DNA from: CAYRFF01 sp964436125 | Lineage (GTDB): Bacteria; Bacteroidota; Bacteroidia; Chitinophagales; Saprospiraceae | Direction of reading: 5' to 3' | Length of the DNA stretch: 6,917 nt | Assembly: GCA_964436125.1 (NCBI GenBank) | Contig: CAYTBT010000066.1 | Span: 1-6,917, forward strand | Shown: piece after piece, positions 1-5,137 of the stretch | Position numbering within the stretch: the stretch's first letter is position 1 | Layout: every line of letters begins with the position of its first letter | Notes under the pieces: generated by a model | Told to the model about the DNA's origin: nothing | The model's database searches: none | The model's input: only the letters and a program-made list of their open reading frames with translations | Translations under genes and position numbers: made by a program

Positions 1-23
1 TTCAGTGTTCATCCTAAAAGGTT

Positions 24-215
24 TTAAGTTTCAAAACGTTTTGGACAGGTGTGATATAAACAATCAATTAATAAATCAAGATGATTAATTGTTTGTGCCC
101 TGTGCTGTATGTTCTTTGATGATTTTTCCGAGGCAATAGCATTATCAGGAATTTCGTCTTTAGTACAAGCTGTTAATAGCGTAAATCCAAGTATGAATAA
201 TAATAAATATTTCAT
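24..215 (-). CDS. Small lipoprotein, probably surface-exposed, function unknown
   Basis: A complete 63-residue reading frame with ATG start and TAA stop. Residues 1-16 form a lipoprotein signal peptide: one lysine, a hydrophobic core, then the lipobox L-T-A-C with the acylated cysteine at C17. The cysteine is followed by T-K-D-E. In Bacteroidota a lysine plus two acidic residues just after the lipid cysteine is the described export signal for display on the outer face of the outer membrane, so surface exposure is a reasonable inference. The mature chain is only about 46 residues, polar, and ends with a C52-x4-C57 pair near the carboxyl end, which could form a disulfide. I recognise no domain. 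It could be a genuine tiny lipoprotein or the surviving amino end of a longer one broken by a stop. No neighbour is close enough to indicate its role; the next gene on the strand is 399 bp upstream. Confidence 0.65.
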   Translation of the reverse strand: MKYLLLFILGFTLLTACTKDEIPDNAIASEKSSKNIQHRAQTINHLDLLIDCLYHTCPKRFET

Positions 216-270
216 AATAGTAATATTTTAAGTAATCCTACTTCTTTTTCTAGCTGTTTCAGATGCCAGC

Positions 271-291
271 TGTAGTTAAGATTGAACTACA
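271..291. repeat. Inverted repeat, 7-bp arms, 7-nt loop
   Basis: TGTAGTT at 271-277 is the exact reverse complement of AACTACA at 285-291. It lies about 55 bp upstream of the lipoprotein start, three bases before a long TA tract. In a minus-strand transcript it would fold as a hairpin in the 5' leader. No T-run follows on either strand, so a classical terminator is unlikely; an operator or leader structure is possible. Confidence 0.6.
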
Positions 292-294
292 ATG

Positions 295-316
295 TATATA
301 TATATATATATATATA
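295..316. repeat. (TA)11 dinucleotide tract
   Basis: Eleven uninterrupted TA units, followed by one further T at 317. Such tracts are prone to slipped-strand length change and melt or cruciform easily. This one lies about 80 bp upstream of the lipoprotein gene, between two inverted repeats and downstream of a candidate promoter for that gene, so a length change would alter leader structure rather than promoter spacing. Effect on expression is inference. Confidence 0.95.
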
Positions 317-319
317 TTC

Positions 320-340
320 TGTAATTGCCAAGCAATTACA
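320..340. repeat. Perfect inverted repeat, 9-bp arms, 3-nt loop
   Basis: TGTAATTGC at 320-328 and GCAATTACA at 332-340 are exact reverse complements around a CAA centre. The repeat starts three bases after the end of the TA tract. It is the strongest hairpin in the left third of the window. Neither strand shows a run of T after it, so it does not resemble a standard intrinsic terminator; an operator, a stabilising 5' leader hairpin or a terminator of unusual form remain open. Confidence 0.75.
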
Positions 341-614
341 AGAAATATTTACAATATATAATTAGACAAATTTAAAATAGAGTATTTTTAATCAATTTAT
401 GCTGCAGATTTAGCTGATTGACCCATCACGATGAAGTAAAATAAAACGGTTTATGACTTGTATTATATCCTTCTTCAATGAAGGTAGCCAAAAGAGCGTT
501 ATATTCCATGTGTCTTTTTCTTAAACTATATGTCTTCTTAAATGCTTTATGTCTTACAGCGATTGTTACCCATTTGCGTAAGCTAAAACCTTATTCTTAA
601 GCCCGATCTCAAGC
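341..614. other. Gene-poor intergenic stretch with a possible coding remnant
   Basis: No intact gene is visible between the inverted repeat and the membrane-protein gene. On the minus strand one frame stays open for 54 codons from 590 to a TGA at 426-428. The only ATG within it (507-509) leaves 27 residues beginning MEYNALLATFIEEGYN. The residues upstream of that ATG (for example LRKWVTIAVRHKAFKK) look protein-like but have no ATG, and after the TGA the same frame runs 18 more codons to TAA. This may be a decayed gene, possibly of a mobile element, or simply an open frame by chance. I see no convincing intrinsic terminator for the membrane-protein gene that ends at 615. Confidence 0.3.
367..395 (-). 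promoter_or_regulatory. Candidate Bacteroidota promoter for the lipoprotein gene
   Basis: Read on the minus strand, TAAATTTG (367-374) fits the TAnnTTTG -7 element, and TTG (393-395) lies 18 bp upstream as a possible -33 element, slightly closer than the usual 19-21. Transcription would start near 355-362, giving a leader of about 140 nt that contains both inverted repeats and the TA tract. The match is short and the region is AT-rich, so chance is a real alternative. Confidence 0.35.
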
Positions 615-1115
615 TCAGAACACCCTTTCCCAGCCCCACTTAAACACGATAATCATGACGACAAGTATAATGAGTACCGTGCTGAAAGGCATATAAGTGA
701 ATGCGATAAAACGGAACCTGTCTATGAGAAACATAAAAGCCAGTACGATGAAGATGACGATGATTAAACCGGAAAGTTTCTTAAAACCAGGAATCAAATC
801 AAAGTCCACATTCAAGCGTATCAGCCATAAAGTCAATATCATCGATAGCACCGGAACCACTTGGATGATGAGATCCATGTCAAGGATTGATTGACTCTCA
901 AATAAGAAGAAGTACACCGTTAAAGTAATCGCAAATAGCGCTGGAATTACCGATAAATACACCATCGCCGAGTACAGATACTTCCACGGAGATAAATGGC
1001 CGGCATGTCGGCCCAATAAATAGGTGAGAAAAGCTGACAAGGGAATTGCCAGGTAATAAAACAGTACAATTTCCGGATGCTCATTTATAAGGCCGAATAA
1101 ATCTCCTAATGTCAT
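615..1115 (-). CDS. Conserved-looking integral membrane protein, unknown function
   Basis: A 166-residue hydrophobic protein with about five membrane segments, roughly at residues 16-34, 47-72, 82-100, 114-132 and 143-159. Loops carry distinctive polar motifs: GRHAGHLSPWKY between segments 1 and 2, and NVDFDLIPGFKKLSG between 3 and 4, which are the likeliest places for conserved function. I chose the ATG at 1113-1115 because it starts 10 bp after the odhB stop. An in-frame ATG at 1161-1163 would add 16 residues but overlap odhB by 38 bp and put charged residues ahead of an otherwise typical start. Its position directly behind odhB implies co-transcription and perhaps translational coupling, but gives no clear role. 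No enzymatic or transporter signature is recognisable. The gene ends with TGA at 615-617. Confidence 0.8.
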   Translation of the reverse strand: MTLGDLFGLINEHPEIVLFYYLAIPLSAFLTYLLGRHAGHLSPWKYLYSAMVYLSVIPALFAITLTVYFFLFESQSILDMDLIIQVVPVLSMILTLWLIRLNVDFDLIPGFKKLSGLIIVIFIVLAFMFLIDRFRFIAFTYMPFSTVLIILVVMIIVFKWGWERVF

Positions 1116-1125
1116 GCTTTTATGC

Positions 1126-2433
1126 TTAGAGATCTTCCATAAGCAGGGTAATCGGATCTTCAAGCATCTGCTTAACTTTTACCAGAAATGTAACCGAAGT
1201 GCTTCCGTCAATCACCCTGTGATCATAAGAAAGTGCGAGATACATCATCGGGCGTACAACAACTTCACCATCAACAGCAATCGGCCGTTGAACGATATTG
1301 TGCATACCGAGAATAGCCGATTGTGGCTTATTGAGTATCGGCGTACTCATCATCGAGCCGAATACGCCGCCATTGGTAATTGTAAATGTTCCACCGGACA
1401 TTTCCTCTAGAGTAAGCTTGTTGTTACGCGCCTTCGTTGCAAGCTCTTTGATATCTTTCTCCACTTCAGCAAATGTCTTCGATTCAACATTTTTAACCGG
1501 TGGTACGACGAGTCCGTTATCCGTGGATATCGCTATGGAAATATCTGCATAATTGTGATAAATAAGTTCATTTCCATCGAGAATTGCATTGACATCAGGC
1601 ATTTCCATGAGTGCTTTGGCACAAGCTTTCGCAAATAAGGACATAAAGCCAAGCTTTATACCGTTTTTCTCAACAAATCGCTCTTGATATTTCTTGCGCA
1701 ATGCCATTACTTCTGATAAATCAACCTCATTAAAGGTTGTAAGCATAGCCGTTTCATTCTTGGCAGATACAAGACGCGATGCAATCGTACGGCGCATCCT
1801 ACTCATCTTCTTTCGTGTCGTTTCTCTGCTGAAACTTACCGCACCTGCCTCAAAGATTTGGGTTTCTTTCTTCGGAGACTTCTCCTTCTTGGTACTTGAT
1901 TCTTCACCCTTAGCCGGTTCAGGAGATCCTGCAGATTTCCCTTTGTCAAGGTAATTCTGTACATCTTCCTTGGTTATTCTTCCATCTTTCCCCGTGCCCT
2001 TAATGTCAGCTGCTTTAATGGAATTCTCTCTCATTAATTTGGCGGCAGCCGGTGAAGCAATATCGCCTTTATCATCGCTCTCTTCCTTCTCTTGTTCATC
2101 CGCTTTTGTCTCAGCCTTTTCCTCACTCTCAGCCTTAGTCTCAGGTTCTGTCTCAGTTTTCGCCTCATCCTCAGAGCCTTCGCCGGAGGGGACAGCAGAT
2201 GTGTCCAGCTTGGCTACTACAGCACCGATTTCAAGGTCGTCTCCTTCTGATGCAACAAGAGAAATTTTCCCTGCAGCCTCCGAGGGGAATTCCAGCGTTG
2301 CTTTATCGGACTCAAATTCACAGATTATCTGATCCATTTTTACATAATCTCCGTCATCTACGAGCCAATCCGACAATGTTACTTCCGTTATCGATTCTCC
2401 GACCGATGGTACCTTAAGATCTATTACACTCAT
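1126..2433 (-). CDS. odhB: 2-oxoglutarate dehydrogenase E2, dihydrolipoyllysine succinyltransferase
   Basis: This 435-residue protein is the E2 core of the 2-oxoglutarate dehydrogenase complex, which moves the succinyl group from E1 through a lipoyl arm to coenzyme A in the TCA cycle in the cytoplasm. Domains in order: a biotinyl/lipoyl domain at about 1-77 with the lipoylated lysine K44 in ESDKATLE; an acidic, Glu/Lys-rich linker at about 79-122; a peripheral-subunit-binding domain at about 124-161 (ASPAAAKLMRE to GRITKEDV) for docking E1/E3; a second linker; and the acyltransferase domain at about 205-435. Catalytic H405 and D409 lie in DHRVIDG near the carboxyl end. The lipoyl motif and short linker match succinyltransferase better than the pyruvate-complex E2. 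Length is normal for the family. Unlike many genomes, no E1 gene (odhA/sucA) is adjacent; the upstream neighbour on the strand is a racemase 212 bp away. The membrane-protein gene follows within 10 bp. Confidence 0.95.
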   Translation of the reverse strand: MSVIDLKVPSVGESITEVTLSDWLVDDGDYVKMDQIICEFESDKATLEFPSEAAGKISLVASEGDDLEIGAVVAKLDTSAVPSGEGSEDEAKTETEPETKAESEEKAETKADEQEKEESDDKGDIASPAAAKLMRENSIKAADIKGTGKDGRITKEDVQNYLDKGKSAGSPEPAKGEESSTKKEKSPKKETQIFEAGAVSFSRETTRKKMSRMRRTIASRLVSAKNETAMLTTFNEVDLSEVMALRKKYQERFVEKNGIKLGFMSLFAKACAKALMEMPDVNAILDGNELIYHNYADISIAISTDNGLVVPPVKNVESKTFAEVEKDIKELATKARNNKLTLEEMSGGTFTITNGGVFGSMMSTPILNKPQSAILGMHNIVQRPIAVDGEVVVRPMMYLALSYDHRVIDGSTSVTFLVKVKQMLEDPITLLMEDL

Positions 2434-2460
2434 TTTTCAGCTTTTATGATTATTGTTGAA

Positions 2461-2468
2461 CAAAATTA
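2461..2468 (-). promoter_or_regulatory. Candidate -7 element for odhB
   Basis: On the minus strand TAATTTTG fits the Bacteroidota TAnnTTTG consensus, 27 bp upstream of the odhB ATG, so the leader would be about 20 nt. No clear TTG is found 19-21 bp upstream, so the -33 half is weak. The 212-bp gap (2434-2645) between the racemase stop and odhB contains no open gene and no convincing terminator; the best hairpin is TGAAAT/ATTTCA at 2563-2568 and 2577-2582, which is weak. The element suggests odhB is transcribed separately from the racemase. Confidence 0.5.
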
Positions 2469-2645
2469 AAGGATTTTCACGATTCTAGGAGAAAATAAGT
2501 GAAAAATAACTCTTTTCCAGCCGCTCTATGTCCTTTATCTTAATTCTCAATAGAGATTCCCGTGAAATGTTGCTGTATTTCAGTTTAATTTCTCGTGACT
2601 CGTAACCCAAAACTTGTGGACAGAATCTGACTTAGAGCTCGTTGA

Positions 2646-3806
2646 TTAAACTATATATCGCGGAATTTCCTGTGGTAATCTGGTCAGTAACTCATAGTTC
2701 AATAACTTACTCATATCGCCGAATGACGATACAGAAATCGTTACATTGCCTTGTTTCCCGATAAGCACAACCTCATCACCGCGCTGTACATTGGGAATAT
2801 TGGTCACATCGACGAGCATCATATTCATATTCACCTTCCCCACAACACCCATACGCTGTCCCTTGATGAGTACGCGACCCGTATTGCTGAGTGATCTTGT
2901 ATAGCCATGTGCATATCCTACCGGAACTACGGCGAGCTTTGTCGGGCGTTCAGCCATGAAGGAGTCCCCATAACCCGCAAATTCCCCCGGGTCCAGATAT
3001 TTTAAGGTCATAACACTCGATTTCCAGCTGATAACACGCCTCAGTGGATCTTTTAAGCCGGTTGAAGGATCAAAATTCTGCACAAATGTCTCCTTATTGG
3101 GCCAGAAGCCATATTGCAAGATCCCTATGCGCGCCATATCCATCCGTGTTTCCGGAAAATTTAATACCGCGGCACTACAGGCGGTGTGAAGTCTTTTATA
3201 TCTGATATTAGCTTCCGCAAATGTCTGCACGTATTGATTAAATCGCTTGATCTGATTTTTTATCCTATAGTGGTTTACAATGCTTTCTGCACCCGCATAA
3301 TGAGTGCATATACCTTCTATCACAAGCTGATCTTTATTTTGCTTTATATAATTTATCAACTGTGGAAACTCCCCTTCTTCAAATCCCGTTCTGTGCATCC
3401 CCGTCTCGAGCTCTATATGTATCCTCGCTTTTTTACCGAGATCTGCTGCAATGCGACAGGAAATCTGAACTCTACCCATATCAAATACATAAAAGGATAT
3501 ATCGTTCTTTATCGCCCAGCCGATATCCTTATCGTCTATCCATCCCATAATCATGATTTCCGCCGGCGCTGAAAGGACATTGAGAAGCTCCTCTGCTTCG
3601 TGCTTCCCAAATACCGCAAAGTTGTTCTGACCGAGTTCTTGTAGAAGAGGCCCCATAACCGTGATGCCATGTCCGTAGGCATTGCCTTTTACGACACTGT
3701 AGTATTCTTCTCCATCTCCGAGTAAATTATCGATGAAATCGAGATTGGAACGCAAGGCAGACTTGTCTATTTCAATATAGGATGTATTTCCATTTTTTAC
3801 GTACAT
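2646..3806 (-). CDS. alr: Alanine racemase family protein (fold type III PLP enzyme)
   Basis: A 386-residue cytoplasmic amino-acid racemase with the full two-domain architecture: PLP-binding barrel at about 8-240, then a beta domain to the end. The PLP lysine is K40 in VVKGNAYGHG, acting on the D-isomer face; the opposing catalytic tyrosine is Y279 in FAGYGDSF. R226 in MARIGILQYG matches the arginine that contacts the pyridine nitrogen, and Y371 in NYEL the phosphate-binding tyrosine. Several usual residues differ. The position of the carbamylated lysine (Geobacillus K129) is glutamate E132 in IELETGMHRTG, and the C-M-D gate motif (311-313) is N326-M327-N328. Many Bacteroidota carry their main alanine racemase fused to MurF, so a stand-alone copy like this may be a paralogue with another substrate. 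Its start overlaps the end of the amidohydrolase gene by 10 bp, which implies translational coupling. Racemase activity is well supported; alanine as substrate is not. Confidence 0.88.
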   Translation of the reverse strand: MYVKNGNTSYIEIDKSALRSNLDFIDNLLGDGEEYYSVVKGNAYGHGITVMGPLLQELGQNNFAVFGKHEAEELLNVLSAPAEIMIMGWIDDKDIGWAIKNDISFYVFDMGRVQISCRIAADLGKKARIHIELETGMHRTGFEEGEFPQLINYIKQNKDQLVIEGICTHYAGAESIVNHYRIKNQIKRFNQYVQTFAEANIRYKRLHTACSAAVLNFPETRMDMARIGILQYGFWPNKETFVQNFDPSTGLKDPLRRVISWKSSVMTLKYLDPGEFAGYGDSFMAERPTKLAVVPVGYAHGYTRSLSNTGRVLIKGQRMGVVGKVNMNMMLVDVTNIPNVQRGDEVVLIGKQGNVTISVSSFGDMSKLLNYELLTRLPQEIPRYIV

Positions 3807-4930
3807 ATAGATCTTATTATTTCATAAAATAAAGAACTCCCTGAACTTATGAGTTCATCGTTGAAATCATAGCAGGGATCGTGCAGCGGGACGTGTTCTT
3901 CTCCACTACCTAAGCCAAACATCGCACCACTAAATTTCTCCGTAAACAATCCGAAATCTTCGCCCCAGGAAAAGGGAGTATCCCGCACTGCAGTGGATAA
4001 GCTCAGCTTATCCGCACAAGACTTTACAATATCAACCGCATCAGCATCGTTTTCAACAGCCCTGAATTCTTCACTCCATTTGACGGAAGTCGATAAATGA
4101 TATTTCTGTGCTAGCCCTTCAATTTCTCTCTGAAACCAGACCTTTTTCTCATCAAGGCTCTTATTATTATTGCAACGAAGGGTGAAACCAAGGGATCCTG
4201 AATCCGGTGTAGTTCCAAAATTCTTCTTGGGTACATCTATATATATAGGTGTACAGAGAAAATAAGCTGTGGAATGAAGATCATAATCCTCAGTTGATTT
4301 TAGCTCTTGAAGGATCTCATTAATGAAAGGCACAGGCGAATAGGCATTCTGCGGCTCTGCAGCATGTGCTGATTTTCCCTGCACAGTTACATCACAGCTC
4401 ACAACACTACAAGCAAATGTCTCGTAGCTCAATACTACTTGACTCGTGGGATAAGCCGGTAAATTATGCAAGGCAAATACATAATCACAATCGATGGTAA
4501 ACTCAGGGGCGTGGATGACTTCTCGCGCACCTTGGCCATTTTCCTCGGCCGGTTGAAAGAGGAGATAAACCGTTCCATGACCGGGAAAACGGTCATTTAA
4601 AAGCATTGCCAGCCTATATAGGATAGATGTGTGGCCATCATGACCGCATTTATGTCCTATTCCTTCATAAATAGATTTATATGATGCATCAATATCGTCG
4701 GTGATGGGCAGCGCATCAATATCGCCGCGAATAAGTACAGTAGGACCCGATTCAGTAGATGAAAATTCTGCGAGCAGTCCCCTTTCCCCCAATGGTAGAA
4801 TTTTACAATTCTCAAGTGGTGATAGTACAGCTTTGATTTTTCTCGTTGTTTCTATTTCCTCACCCGAGAGTTCAGGGTATTTATGTAAGTTATGTCGGAA
4901 GTCGATAGCTTTCCGTAGAGAATTATCCAT
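3797..4930 (-). CDS. M20D-family metal-dependent amidohydrolase
   Basis: A 377-residue hydrolase of the M20 peptidase / aminoacylase-like family (relatives: hippurate hydrolase, N-acetyl-cysteine deacetylase, plant IAA-amino-acid hydrolase). It cleaves an N-acyl or amide bond to release an amino acid. Visible signatures in order: RHNLHKYPELSGEE (12-25); IRGDIDALPI (67-76); KCGHDGHT with metal ligands C95 and H97; LFQPAEE with catalytic E129 and ligand E130; HNLP with ligand H155; GKSAHAAEP (185-193) in the lid/dimer domain; GEDFGLF (323-329); and LHDPCYDFND with ligand H350. All ligands of the family are present, so it should be active. No signal peptide is seen, so it is cytoplasmic. It is the first gene of a two-gene unit with the racemase, whose ATG lies inside its last codons. 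The exact substrate cannot be read from sequence; the pairing suggests that the released amino acid is epimerised. Confidence 0.92.
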   Translation of the reverse strand: MDNSLRKAIDFRHNLHKYPELSGEEIETTRKIKAVLSPLENCKILPLGERGLLAEFSSTESGPTVLIRGDIDALPITDDIDASYKSIYEGIGHKCGHDGHTSILYRLAMLLNDRFPGHGTVYLLFQPAEENGQGAREVIHAPEFTIDCDYVFALHNLPAYPTSQVVLSYETFACSVVSCDVTVQGKSAHAAEPQNAYSPVPFINEILQELKSTEDYDLHSTAYFLCTPIYIDVPKKNFGTTPDSGSLGFTLRCNNNKSLDEKKVWFQREIEGLAQKYHLSTSVKWSEEFRAVENDADAVDIVKSCADKLSLSTAVRDTPFSWGEDFGLFTEKFSGAMFGLGSGEEHVPLHDPCYDFNDELISSGSSLFYEIIRSICT

Positions 4931-4976
4931 GCCTTTATTAATTGAAAGCCTATATTATAAATTAATCTGCAGAATA

Positions 4977-5009
4977 CAAAAAGTAGTCTTCCTTCAGAGC
5001 CTCATGCAA
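4977..5009 (-). promoter_or_regulatory. Candidate promoter of the amidohydrolase-racemase unit
   Basis: On the minus strand a TTG (5007-5009) is followed after 21 bp by TACTTTTTG (4977-4985), a TAnnTTTG-like -7 element with one extra base between TA and TTTG. Transcription would start near 4965-4972, leaving a leader of roughly 40 nt before the ATG at 4928-4930. This is the best placed match in the 207-bp divergent region, but the extra base lowers confidence. Confidence 0.4.
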
Positions 5010-5078
5010 GTATCTCGTACTTAAAATAAGGCTTTTTATACTTGTTCAAGGGGATTTGTAAATATTTTTAGGGAATTA

Positions 5079-5110
5079 TTCGCTTTCAACACTTTAGTAC
5101 CGTACTTTTA
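5079..5110 (+). promoter_or_regulatory. Weak candidate promoter for the class V PLP enzyme gene
   Basis: TACTTTTA at 5103-5110 differs from TAnnTTTG only in its last base, and TTC at 5079-5081 sits 21 bp upstream in the -33 position (consensus TTG). The leader would be about 23 nt. A short perfect palindrome, AGTAC-C-GTACT (5096-5106), overlaps the -7 element and could be an operator. The matches are imperfect, and no better promoter is visible on this strand of the divergent region. Confidence 0.25.
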
Positions 5111-5137
5111 AGCACTTAGATGAAATAAAGCAAAGCA

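Noticed and set aside
1116..1163. Upstream ATG giving the membrane protein 16 more residues
   Set aside because: It would overlap odhB by 38 bp and add a charged lead; the ATG at 1113-1115 gives normal 10-bp spacing.
1970..2332. Plus-strand 120-residue open frame inside odhB
   Set aside because: It is antisense to the odhB linker and lipoyl domain; its Ser/Ala-rich composition is just the complement of Glu/Lys-rich codons.
2563..2582. TGAAAT/ATTTCA hairpin after the racemase gene as a terminator
   Set aside because: Six mostly AT pairs with an 8-nt loop and no T-run; too weak to call.
3186..3572. Plus-strand 128-residue open frame inside the racemase gene
   Set aside because: It is fully antisense to a strongly supported gene and has no recognisable motif.
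4945..4965. TATAAT-like sequence on the minus strand ahead of the amidohydrolase
   Set aside because: AT-rich DNA gives such matches freely, and the Bacteroidota primary sigma factor uses TAnnTTTG rather than an E. coli -10 box.
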